Assembly: GCA_963715055.1 (NCBI GenBank)
Contig: CAVQRB010000010.1
Coordinates: 1-64,000, forward strand
Origin: CAVQRB01 sp963715055
GTDB lineage: Bacteria; Pseudomonadota; Alphaproteobacteria; Rhodobacterales; Rhodobacteraceae
DNA: 64,000 bases
Direction: 5' to 3'
A model generated the notes under the pieces. It searched no databases and was not told where the DNA came from. It was given only the letters and a program-made list of their open reading frames with translations. Positions 18,781 through 27,270 of the stretch are shown piece after piece. Each line of letters starts with the position of its first letter. Positions within the stretch are counted from its first letter, which is position 1. The position numbers and the translations under genes are program-made.

Positions 18781-20427
18781 ATGCGTTCACGAATTACAAC
18801 CCTGATGGCCGTCGACATGGTCGGGTACTCATCCATGATGAACGCCAATCAGGAGGCTGCAATCGAAGCGGTGCGTGAACTCAAGCATCACCAACTCGAG
18901 CCGGTGCTTTCGGACTTTGGTGGAGAAGTCCTCAAACGCATGGGCGACGGCTGGATAGTCGCTTTTTCCTCGATCAGCGCGGCCTTGGACAGTGCCGTTA
19001 AAGTGCAAACCAATCTTTATAACCACCCTACCATAAAGCTAAGGATTGGGTGCCATCTGGGCGAAATCATCGAAGATGACGATGACTTTTATGGCGCTGG
19101 TGTAAACATCACTCAACGCATCCAGACGGAAGCGCCGCCCGGTGGTGTGATGGTCTCGGAAGACTTTTGCCGCCAGCTATCAACCGAAAAGGCCGCAGTA
19201 CTGAGCGACGCCGGCGCATTTAACCTAAAGAACATCTCTCAGCCTGTGCGTCTTTTCCAATGGCGACCTGCACCGGGTGCGAAAGGTAAGTCGGGTGATG
19301 TGCCCTCTATCGCAGTCCGAGCCTTTGACTATGCGCCGGTTGATGCTGAGACCGAAGCTCTTGCGGGTGATCTTCGAGATCAGTTGATCGTGCGGACATC
19401 ACGGAGGAAAGGTGTGTCTGTTTTCGATGCATCTGCCAAGACAGTAGACGAAGCGACCTATGATTTGCGCGGACGAGTTCGGATCGCCGAAGGGCGCGGC
19501 AGGTTAACCGTCACGCTGATCTCACGTACCGACGCAAGGCCTGTCTGGTCGCAGACATATGAGGCTCTTACGGAAGATATATTCGCATTCTGTGACAGTG
19601 TTCTGGAACGGGCTGAGGGCGATTTGCGTCTGCAAACCAATGCTTTTGATGGGGATCGACTTGTTGGCATCCCTGTCGAGGACCTCAGTATATCCGAGCT
19701 TCGCGCACGTGCTGCCAACAATTTTTATAAGGTCACGATGGAAAGCTGGGAAGAAGGGCTTGCACTAATGCAACGTGCGATCTCGCTCAATCCTCTGGAC
19801 GGCATGTCGCTTTGCATGCGCGTGGAAGCACAACTCATGCTGCATGGCGCGCGGTACGAGACTATGCCTGGCGACATTCAGAATACATGTGTGGAGGACT
19901 TAAACACTGCCGTAATGCAAATACCCAAGAGCGATTACGTCATTTGGGTCCGCGGAAATTTCCGTCTTTCGGTGCAAGAGGATGTCTTCGGTGCGCGCGC
20001 TGACCTGAAACGCAGTAGGCAGTTGAACCCTGCCTATTTAGAGAACCACGAACTCGAGGGTCAGATTTTACTGCGAGAGTCCGACTTCGCGGGGGCGGAT
20101 CTGGCCTTTTCGCGCCTGGTGGAGCGTGGGGAGCAGGATCCGCTGCAACCGTATCGGCTGTTTATGCGTGGCGTCGCGAGGTACTGTGGTGAAAACTTCG
20201 AAGGGGCGGCTCTGGACGCCTCAGCCGCTTATGACTTACGCCCAAATGAAGCTGGTCATCTGAAACTCCGAGCGATGGCGTTGACCGAGATGCGACTTCC
20301 TGAACAGGCTGAGGCATGCTTAAACGCTGCAAAAAAGCTGTCGCAGAACCCGATGATGAACACAAAGCCTCCGGTCCTGCCGCCTGAATTTCGCTGGATA
20401 TTAGATAAACTGAAACCAGGTGCCTAA
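18781..20427 (+). CDS. Class III adenylate/guanylate cyclase with TPR-like C-terminus
   Basis: 548 residues. The cyclase domain has the metal aspartates (LMAVDMVGYSSMM and KRMGDGWIVAF), the purine-recognition Lys (EVLKRMGDG) and the catalytic Asn/Arg (GAGVNITQRIQTE). After residue 180 there is a FlgO-like segment (VPSIAVRAFDYAPVDAETEA, RIAEGRGRLTVTLISRTDAR) and TPR-like helices up to the C-terminus. Unlike its divergent neighbour, no membrane helix is visible between the domains, so it is probably cytosolic. The pair may have arisen by duplication. Which nucleotide is cyclised cannot be told from sequence alone. Confidence 0.88.
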   Translation: MRSRITTLMAVDMVGYSSMMNANQEAAIEAVRELKHHQLEPVLSDFGGEVLKRMGDGWIVAFSSISAALDSAVKVQTNLYNHPTIKLRIGCHLGEIIEDDDDFYGAGVNITQRIQTEAPPGGVMVSEDFCRQLSTEKAAVLSDAGAFNLKNISQPVRLFQWRPAPGAKGKSGDVPSIAVRAFDYAPVDAETEALAGDLRDQLIVRTSRRKGVSVFDASAKTVDEATYDLRGRVRIAEGRGRLTVTLISRTDARPVWSQTYEALTEDIFAFCDSVLERAEGDLRLQTNAFDGDRLVGIPVEDLSISELRARAANNFYKVTMESWEEGLALMQRAISLNPLDGMSLCMRVEAQLMLHGARYETMPGDIQNTCVEDLNTAVMQIPKSDYVIWVRGNFRLSVQEDVFGARADLKRSRQLNPAYLENHELEGQILLRESDFAGADLAFSRLVERGEQDPLQPYRLFMRGVARYCGENFEGAALDASAAYDLRPNEAGHLKLRAMALTEMRLPEQAEACLNAAKKLSQNPMMNTKPPVLPPEFRWILDKLKPGA

Positions 20428-20579
20428 AGCTAAAGTGGTACATCAGAGACATATCCAAGTGACCGTCTGCGTCGTCCGCTGACCGACATTTTGGCCAACA
20501 AAATGCTGCGCGATGCACGAACGGCTGCAATGACGGGCCGCACCGCAGCATCATGAATGGGTGGTCAATGTCCGGTCTG

Positions 20580-20805
20580 GGCCGATTGTGTTGAAAAACT
20601 CCGAAATTCAAAAATCACAGTTCTTCGGTGAAAGCCCAAAACAACAAGAAGTCAAATGAGATTGTTCTTGAGGAGCGGAGAGCTGACACATGAGCAATGG
20701 AAGGCCAATTTGACGGACCCCCTCGCCGCCAGAAGCTGGTCGCTCTGTATGGCGAAAAATTTCCCCGATCAGACCCAAAAACGGAGTTTTTCAACACAAT
20801 CAGCC
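20580..20805 (+). mobile_element. 226-bp MITE-like remnant with 24-bp inverted ends
   Basis: The ends are inverted repeats with one mismatch: 20580-20603 (GGCCGATTGTGTTGAAAAAC...) and 20782-20805. The interior keeps an IS5-like transposase start (MRLFLRSGELTHEQWKA at about 20656) and a typical C-terminal ending (KLVALYGEKFPRSDPK...FFNTIS) that runs into the right repeat. So it looks like an IS5-type element with its middle deleted. It could only move if a full relative supplies transposase. Confidence 0.65.
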
Positions 20806-20850
20806 GAAGTTGCCCCGGGAGTGCAGTCTACCACAACGAGGTTGGCCTGG

Positions 20851-20920
20851 GGAACGGCTACCTGCGACGACTGTTGGTCGTCGGGGCCACTTCTGTCACA
20901 AGACGGGCGCCAACCACCGA
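20851..20920 (+). pseudogene. Fragment of IS110 transposase C-terminal region
   Basis: Reads GNGYLRRLLVVGATSVTRRA, the same peptide as in the intact IS110 transposase downstream (21979-22041) but with different codons. It is therefore a remnant of a related element, not a recent duplicate. It abuts an IS6-family fragment in the opposite orientation. Confidence 0.75.
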
Positions 20921-20922
20921 CA

Positions 20923-21038
20923 TGCAGCAGATCTTCCACGTTGCGCAGCGACAGCGGGAACCGGACATAGAGCATCACCGCCAGGCGAATGATTTCGGGA
21001 CTGGTTTTGAAGTAGCGAAATGGATCAGGTTTTGTCAT
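20923..21038 (-). pseudogene. IS6-family transposase, N-terminal fragment
   Basis: Reads MTKPDPFRYFKTSPEIIRLA and VMLYVRFPLSLRNVEDLLH, the first 39 residues of the IS6 transposases found elsewhere in this window. Homology breaks exactly at LLH, where the IS110 fragment begins. The adjacent 21040-21085 stretch resembles the IS6 terminal region. Confidence 0.8.
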
Positions 21039-21172
21039 CCGACGAGGCTACAAAACCGCCCTGCCCGTCTCAAGCTGGTTTTGTCTGATGGTGTGGACGG
21101 CTCCACCCGAACGGCATCGCATTGTGCCATGCTGGTGCTGTTTGCAACCAACAGATGGAAGGAGCCATCCAC

Positions 21173-22195
21173 ATGACTATAACAACACTCGGGATCGACA
21201 TCGCCAAGTCCGTATTCCAGCTTCACGCGGTGGATGCGGATGGGGCGGTTATCTTGCAGAAGAAGCTGCGACGCGGAGCCGTGTTAGACTTTCTTGGCAA
21301 GCTGGGCCCTTGCCTGATCGGGATGGAGGCTTGTGCCACTTCGCACTTCTGGGCGCGTGAGATTGCGGCGCTTGGGCATGATGTACGGTTGATCCCGCCC
21401 GCCTATGTGAAGCCCTATGTGAAGCGTCAGAAGAATGACGCGGCCGATGCTGAGGCGATCTGCGAGGCCGTCACACGGCCGAACATGCGCTTTGTGCCGG
21501 TGAAGACTGAAGAACAGCAAGGTGTGCTGGTCCTGCATCGCTCGCGCGATCTGCTGATGCGGCAGCGTACGATGATCCTGAATGCGATCCGTGCGCACTT
21601 CGCCGAGTTCGGGATCATCACCGCGCAGGGGCCTCGAAAGGTTTCTGAGCTTGTCATTCGCCTTCGTGATGATGACTCCCTCGGACTGCCTGAGGTCGCC
21701 CGATCCGCGCTTGTGGCTTTGGCGGTTCAACTCGACAGCCTGGCAACCGAGGTCCGGAATATCGATCGGCGGCTGATGGCATGGCATAGGCAGAGCGCGG
21801 CGAGCCAACGGCTCGAAACGATCCCGGGCGTGGGCCTCATTACCGCGACCGCTCTTGCCGCGAGCGTACCCGATCCAGCCGCCTTCAAATCAGGCCGTCA
21901 TTTCGCAGCCTACCTTGGCCTCGTCCCGAGACAAAACTCATCGGGGGGCAAGGACCGTCTCGGGCATATATCGAAGATGGGCAACGGTTACTTGCGTCGG
22001 TTGCTGGTTGTTGGCGCTACTTCGGTCACTCGGCGGGCACCAACCACCGACACCCGAACCGGAGCTTGGGTCCGATCGCTCCTAGAGCGCAAACCGACAC
22101 GGCTCGTCACAGTGGCCATCGCCAACAAATCCGCGCGTACAGCCTGGGCGCTGCTCGCGACAGGGGAGACTTACAAGGCCGCACCGGCCATCTAA
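21173..22195 (+). CDS. IS110-family transposase (DEDD recombinase), intact
   Basis: 340 residues from ATG 21173 with GGAAGGAG upstream. The N-terminal RuvC-like DEDD domain shows GIDIAKSVFQLHAVD, LIGMEACATSHFWAR and KNDAADAEAICEA. The C-terminal Tnp_20 domain has LETIPGVGLITATALAASV, FAAYLGLVPRQNSSGGKDRL and the catalytic-serine region GNGYLRRLLVVGAT. Length is normal. It is the only clearly complete mobile element in this part of the window, together with the copy at 36.1 kb. Confidence 0.95.
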   Translation: MTITTLGIDIAKSVFQLHAVDADGAVILQKKLRRGAVLDFLGKLGPCLIGMEACATSHFWAREIAALGHDVRLIPPAYVKPYVKRQKNDAADAEAICEAVTRPNMRFVPVKTEEQQGVLVLHRSRDLLMRQRTMILNAIRAHFAEFGIITAQGPRKVSELVIRLRDDDSLGLPEVARSALVALAVQLDSLATEVRNIDRRLMAWHRQSAASQRLETIPGVGLITATALAASVPDPAAFKSGRHFAAYLGLVPRQNSSGGKDRLGHISKMGNGYLRRLLVVGATSVTRRAPTTDTRTGAWVRSLLERKPTRLVTVAIANKSARTAWALLATGETYKAAPAI

Positions 22196-22242
22196 CCGAA
22201 GGAGACATAAAAGCGGCGCTTCAAGCGCGTCGTGATGAGATG

Positions 22243-22476
22243 CAAGGGCAGACGTGAGTGATGATGATCAAACGGGACCGCTGCCGGAACACCCCGAGGC
22301 ATTGTCTGGACACCAAAGTCCGATGTTCTGATTGGGACCCGGTAAGCGGACTTCATCAAGGCCAGTGGTCACATGCACCGCGCACAAAGGCCGGACACAT
22401 GACCGCAACCTGCGATGATCAACATCAGCTCAAATGCACCCTTGCAAAAATGGAGCCGTCCACACATGACAGTGCC
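22243..22476 (+). repeat. 234-bp direct repeat, copy 1: non-coding right end of the IS110 element
   Basis: Starts CAAGGGCAGACGTGAGTGAT and ends CACACATGACAGTGCC. It matches 28973-29206 with three mismatches. It lies immediately downstream of the transposase stop, contains the right subterminal repeat and codes for nothing recognisable. In IS1111-type elements this position encodes the guide (bridge/seek) RNA, so it may be an RNA gene. Confidence 0.8.
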
Positions 22477-23594
22477 GGTCGAAGCGGTGCGATCGATCGT
22501 ATCTCGGCGGGTATCGCGCCGTCTCGACATGCTTTTTGTGTCGCACTTCGATCGAGATCATATCTGCGGCATACCTCACCTGTTACATCAAAAAAAAGGA
22601 CTTCAGGTCGATACGATCGTGATACCCTACTTGGATGATGTTGAGCGGATTATTGCATTTGGAAGAAGCTCAGCTACAAGCGCCGAACCCCGAGCGGAAC
22701 GTTTCCATGAAGACATAGTTGTTGATCCAATTGGAACAATGACCCAGTTCGGTCCGCGGCAAATCGTGATGGTCGCATCAGATGAAGAGGACGATGCTGA
22801 CTTCGGGCTTTTTCGAATTACCGCCCACGGAACCTCCTCGTTCCGACCCCGACGGTCAGCTATGGAAGAGTAAAGGTTCTGGTGGCCCTAGAAGTGCGCC
22901 ACCTTCTGCCCGCCGGACGCCCGAGGGTGCCATTGTCGTCCAGAAAGTTGAATTCAACATTGCCGACGGGATCGAAGGCGGATGGTTGTTAAAGCCACAT
23001 GTGAAAAAGGCACCTCTGAAAGACCGAGAGGCCTTCTGCGCTGCTGTTGAAGTGATGCTGAAATGGCCGAGGGGTAGCTTCCGTAAAAAAGCGCAAAGTA
23101 AGAAAGTACGTCGGTTATTGGTAACGCAGCACCGGACCACCCTGTCTCGAGCTTATGCCTGGACTTTCGGGGACAAGAACGAAACTTCAATGTCCTTATA
23201 CTCTGGCCCAACAAAGCCTGAGGAAGCCGGTGCAGTAGTATATAAATCTCAACAATACGCTTGTGCCCGCGTTGGCTGGCTGGGAACCGGGGATACGTGC
23301 TTTCTCGATCCCCAAACGGTGAGGGAATACCAAGATCACTATAGTGAAGAGTTAGGCATGATCTCCACCTTCATGCTTCCTCATCACGGTTCAGCGCACA
23401 ATTTTGATCCTGATCTGCCAGTAGTTGACGCAGAGCTCTGGGTTGCAGCAGCCCAACCTAAAAACGCGAGCTGGAAGCATCCGGCGCCGAGTATTGTTAA
23501 GGCGATCAAATCAAGCGGCGCTAAATTCCGCAAGGTGGGTTCCTCGCCGAATTCTCTTTTGGTGGAACGGATGGTTGTTTTCTGGCCTGGTTGA
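22477..23594 (+). pseudogene. MBL-fold (ComEC-like) hydrolase, 5' end lost, one frameshift
   Basis: Starts at the IS110 end without its own start codon. The metal motif DMLFVSHFDRDHICGIPHLL (HxxxDH) and the later HHGSAHNFD are typical of ComEC/Rec2-type metallo-beta-lactamase domains. The frame breaks at the GGG run 22805-22807; removing one G joins DDADFG to FFELPPTEPPRSD. The C-terminus is complete (FRKVGSSPNSLLVERMVVFW). Free-standing MBL proteins of this type can occur in defence islands, but nothing here proves that. The first part, with the leading beta strands, was removed by the IS. Confidence 0.7.
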
Positions 23595-24018
23595 AAGGGC
23601 CTAATTGCCAGAATAACGAGAGAATAGCTACTTTGACGGACCCCGGCGCAGCATCGGCAAGTTTTGGTCAATGGCCGAGATGAGTCGGTAGGGCACGACC
23701 TCGGCTTTGATCGCGAGTGCTATAGAACCTGATGTTCGCAGAAGATTGGGCAGTCAAAAGGTCTCGATCTCCAATGTTGCTTTGATTTCCCTTGCTCGAT
23801 CTGCCAAGGGCGAGTTGGTCTTATAGAGGCAATTTCCCCCGCGAACGAACCGGAAGCTAGATGGTCATGAGGCGTCAAAAGATCGAGCAGTGCGTCGCGA
23901 ATATCATACAGCCAGATATTACCGTCACACCTTGGATAAGATACAGGTTTGCTTATCCTGCCCAACGCAGAATGCGTGGCTTCAAACTGTTTTAACGTCG
24001 CTCCCCGAAGGTTGTTCA
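23595..24018. other. Intergenic region upstream of selD
   Basis: About 425 bp without a convincing gene. A minus-strand frame (23720-24040, 106 residues) lacks recognisable features. The selD promoter should lie here; AT-rich sequence is found around 23905-23965. Confidence 0.4.
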
Positions 24019-26157
24019 ATGGACCGAAGTAACATCCCATATACGCGCGACCTGGTACTAATCGGCGGTGGTCATACGCATGCTCTGGTTTTGAAGAAAT
24101 GGGCCATGAAACCTCTGCCAGGCGCGCGTCTGACCCTTATCAATCCTGGACCGATGGCACCCTATTCAGGAATGCTGCCTGGTTTTGTCGCCGGGCACTA
24201 CGAAAAATCCGCTATGGAAATTGATCTTGTGCAGCTCGCTCGGCATGCCGGTGCGCGCCTTGTGCTCGGGAACGCGCACAACATCGATCGAATTTCACGA
24301 ATGATACAGGTCGAGGGTCATCCCGATATCGCTTATGACGTCACTTCCATTGACATTGGCATCACCAGTTCAATGCCAGATTTGCCCGGCTTCGCCGAGC
24401 ACGCAGTTCCAGCAAAACCACTGTCCCATTTTGCAAGCGCATGGGAATGTTTCCGCAAGGGAAATGGGCCTGCGAAACTGATTGTAATTGGCGGTGGCGT
24501 TGCCGGTGCAGAGTTGGCAATGGCCATGGCCCATGCGATGAAATCAGATGGACGGAATGTCACCATCAAATTGCTGGACCAGGGGCATGCATTCTCCAGT
24601 CTGGGCAGAGAAGCGTCAGACCGACTGCGATATCATCTGTCCCATAATGGTATTGAACTTCTCGAAGGAGTCCGAGCCGTCCGAATATTGTCGGATCGGG
24701 TCATCATGGAGAAAGGCGTCGAGGTTCAAGCAGATTTCATAACTGGCACAGCTGGCGCCTGCCCACATGACTGGCTCAAAAGTACCGGACTAACTGATGA
24801 CTCGGGATTTATTCCCGTCGACCCGCGTCTTCGCAGCACGGATCCTTTAGTTTTTGCAACCGGTGACTGCGCGTTGATGAAAAACTCACCGCGGCCGAAG
24901 GCCGGCGTTTTTGCCGTACGGCAATCACCTGTTCTCTTTGACAATCTGCGCAGAGCGCTAACTGAGACAGGAGGCATGAGCGCGTACCATCCTCAGAAAG
25001 ATTACCTCAAACTCATCTCTCTTGGGACCAAATCAGCGCTGGGTGAAAGATTTGGGCTGGCGTTTTCCGGCCCATGGGTGTGGCGATGGAAAGACCGCAT
25101 TGACAGACGTTTCATGGGCAAATTCGCGGATGTGAAGCCTCCGAATACTAAACATCTTCCCTGGCCCCGCGCAGCAGGCTCCCGCGAAGCATTTAGCGAT
25201 AAGCAGATGTGCGGAGGCTGCGGAGCTAAGATCGGTCCTGAATCATTGCGCGCAGCTTTGACAGAAATCAAAACGCCTGGCATTGGCGATGACGCTGCAG
25301 TCCTGGAAGTCGGCAAAACACAACAGGTTATAAGCACTGATCACCTTAGGGCGATTGTTGAAGACCCGATCACAATGGCGCGGATCGCTGCCATTCACGC
25401 CCTGGGTGATATATGGGCCATGGGGGCGGAACCTCAGGCAGCCGTTGCGTCGGTCATCCTGCCACGCCAATCGCCTAAGCTGGCCGAAAGATCACTGTCC
25501 GAGATCATGCAGGCGGCGGCTCAAACATTTCGCCTGGCAGGCGCCGAAATCGTGGGCGGGCACAGCACGCTGGGAGAAGAACTGGTCATTGGGTTCACCG
25601 TAACAGGACTTTGTCCTCGGAAACCAATCGGTATTTCAGGCGCGAAACCGGGACAGAAACTTTTGCTGACGAAGCCCATTGGCAGCGGTGTTATCATGGC
25701 TGCCCATATGCAAGGAAAAGCAAAAGGCCCGGACGTGGCCGGCGCTTTAACGTGGATGGTTCAGCCTCAGCAGCAAGCGGCTCGCCTCTTGGCCAGCGCA
25801 TCCGCCATGACAGACGTGACCGGCTTCGGCCTTGTCGGACATCTGGCCACAATCTGCAAGGAATCCCACGTCGGCGCAGAATTGTGGACCGATGCCGTAC
25901 CACTGATGCCCGGGGCACTAGATTTGGCCGAGGATGGTTTTCGTTCGTCGCTGTTTACGGAAAACACACGGGGCTTTTCTGAACGGCCAGCAAACCCCAG
26001 AAGCGACCTGATGTTTGATCCACAAACTGGAGGTGGGCTTTTGGCCGCTATTGATGAAGATACCGCTCGCCTGATCTCGAAATTGCGCAACAAGGGCTAT
26101 GAAGCGGCCGTAATAGGTCAGGTCACGGACCGAACCGGCGAAGTCGAAATACATTGA
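24019..26157 (+). CDS. selD: Selenide, water dikinase fused to an N-terminal FAD-dependent oxidoreductase
   Basis: 712 residues from ATG 24019 with GAAGG upstream. Residues 1 to about 380 are an NDH2-like pyridine-nucleotide-disulfide oxidoreductase (LVLIGGGHTHALVLKKW, LIVIGGGVAGAELAMAMA, DPLVFATGDCALM). Residues from about 390 are SelD: C398-G-G-C-G-A-K with the catalytic Cys, PGIGDDAAVLEV, STDHLRAIVEDP, DIWAMGAEPQAAVA, GGHSTLGEE and MFDPQTGGGLLAA. SelD makes selenophosphate from selenide and ATP; the fused flavoprotein may supply or guard reduced selenium. The gene is convergent with mnmH and overlaps it by 40 bp. No selA or selB is in the window, so tRNA selenouridine is the likely use. 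Confidence 0.95.
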   Translation: MDRSNIPYTRDLVLIGGGHTHALVLKKWAMKPLPGARLTLINPGPMAPYSGMLPGFVAGHYEKSAMEIDLVQLARHAGARLVLGNAHNIDRISRMIQVEGHPDIAYDVTSIDIGITSSMPDLPGFAEHAVPAKPLSHFASAWECFRKGNGPAKLIVIGGGVAGAELAMAMAHAMKSDGRNVTIKLLDQGHAFSSLGREASDRLRYHLSHNGIELLEGVRAVRILSDRVIMEKGVEVQADFITGTAGACPHDWLKSTGLTDDSGFIPVDPRLRSTDPLVFATGDCALMKNSPRPKAGVFAVRQSPVLFDNLRRALTETGGMSAYHPQKDYLKLISLGTKSALGERFGLAFSGPWVWRWKDRIDRRFMGKFADVKPPNTKHLPWPRAAGSREAFSDKQMCGGCGAKIGPESLRAALTEIKTPGIGDDAAVLEVGKTQQVISTDHLRAIVEDPITMARIAAIHALGDIWAMGAEPQAAVASVILPRQSPKLAERSLSEIMQAAAQTFRLAGAEIVGGHSTLGEELVIGFTVTGLCPRKPIGISGAKPGQKLLLTKPIGSGVIMAAHMQGKAKGPDVAGALTWMVQPQQQAARLLASASAMTDVTGFGLVGHLATICKESHVGAELWTDAVPLMPGALDLAEDGFRSSLFTENTRGFSERPANPRSDLMFDPQTGGGLLAAIDEDTARLISKLRNKGYEAAVIGQVTDRTGEVEIH

Positions 26158-27194
26158 ACTTCGGCCCCAATCTGCTTTGCTAATTGAGCGAGCGACTCGG
26201 CTCCAAGATCATCCACGTAAACTGTGGTCACTACATTCGCTGAATTTGAGCGGGCAGACTTTTCATAGCACGGGTCATAATGATCAGCTGCCAGAGATCG
26301 ACACAGAGCGACTTGGTCTGACGAGGCGATTAACCGCATCCAGTTCTCGACAACAGCGTGCCCACGATGCCGAACTAGCGGCAACAATCGGGATTTGAGC
26401 CGCTCGGTGTCAGACAGAATATCTGTGTAAGTTTTGGCAAGATAGCGCGCCCGCTCCTCCAGAGGCGCGCTGACGTTAATTGTTGGCGCATTGTGCATCG
26501 CATGCCAGATCGCTGGCGGTAAATTCAAGGCACCAATCTTGCTGCTTTCCGCTTCGACGACGACAGGTCGTTCAGGATCAAGTCGATCCAACGCATCGGC
26601 CAAAGCACTTTCAAAGCGTTTCTGACTGGGTTGCGGAGTTCCAAGGCTACCAAGTATCGATCCGCGATGCCTGGCAAGACCCTCTAGGTCCAGCACCTGA
26701 ACACCTAGCTTTTCAAGCTTTGACAGTATCTCGGTCTTGCCTGTCCCAGTGTAGCCACCAAGCTGGACCAACCGATAGCCAAGCGGCTCATCGTAAAGAG
26801 TTCGAACGACCAACCTCCGATACGACTTGTATCCACCAAGGATCGTTTCAGAACGCCACCCAATTTCTCGCAACATCCAGGAAAAGGAGCCTGAACGCTG
26901 ACCGCCCCGCCAACAATAAACCAACGGCTTCCAACTTCCGTCCTTACCTTGAAGAGCAGTTTCTATGTGATGCGCCGCATTGCGGAAAACCAGAGCAGCG
27001 CCAATTTTTCGAGCAAGAAACGGCGACTCCTGCTTGTAGATCGTCCCTACTCTTGCCCGCTCTTCATCATTCAGAACCGGCAGATTAATAGAGCCTGGAA
27101 CACTGTCTTCCGAATACTCGGATGGGCTGCGAACATCTATGATGGTATCGAAGCCGTGTAACTTCAGATCAGAAAGTCGAGTAAGCGAAATCAT
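26118..27194 (-). CDS. mnmH: tRNA 2-selenouridine synthase
   Basis: 358 residues. N-terminal rhodanese domain (IIDVRSPSEYSEDSVPGSIN, catalytic C94 in LVYCWRGGQRSGSF) followed by a P-loop domain (QLGGYTGTGKTEIL, residues 144-157) and GLARHRGSILGSLG. This is the MnmH/SelU/YbbB layout. The enzyme replaces the sulfur of 2-thiouridine at the wobble base of Lys, Glu and Gln tRNAs with selenium, using selenophosphate from SelD. It is convergent with selD, and their 3' ends overlap by 40 bp. Length and motifs are complete, so the pair should work as a minimal selenium-utilisation trait. Confidence 0.95.
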   Translation of the reverse strand: MISLTRLSDLKLHGFDTIIDVRSPSEYSEDSVPGSINLPVLNDEERARVGTIYKQESPFLARKIGAALVFRNAAHHIETALQGKDGSWKPLVYCWRGGQRSGSFSWMLREIGWRSETILGGYKSYRRLVVRTLYDEPLGYRLVQLGGYTGTGKTEILSKLEKLGVQVLDLEGLARHRGSILGSLGTPQPSQKRFESALADALDRLDPERPVVVEAESSKIGALNLPPAIWHAMHNAPTINVSAPLEERARYLAKTYTDILSDTERLKSRLLPLVRHRGHAVVENWMRLIASSDQVALCRSLAADHYDPCYEKSARSNSANVVTTVYVDDLGAESLAQLAKQIGAEVQCISTSPVRSVT

Positions 27195-27270
27195 TTAAGT
27201 GGTTTACTGCCTGTATTCGCTAGAGGAAAGGCTCCAAACCGATACGGTCGTGCGGACTTTTCGCCGCCTT

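Larger units (their letters stand above)
21085..22476 (+). mobile_element. IS110-family (IS1111-type) insertion sequence
   Basis: Approximate limits. A perfect 15-bp subterminal inverted repeat, GTGTGGACGGCTCCA (21091-21105) and its complement (22451-22465), brackets the transposase gene. The short left and long right non-coding parts match the IS1111 group, which has subterminal repeats. The right limit is set by the end of a repeat shared with 28973-29206 (...ATGACAGTGCC). The left limit falls in IS6-end-like sequence. Confidence 0.7.

Noticed and set aside
23720..24040. 106-codon minus-strand ORF upstream of selD.
   Set aside because: No recognisable motif, overlaps the selD start, and lies in sequence that looks non-coding.
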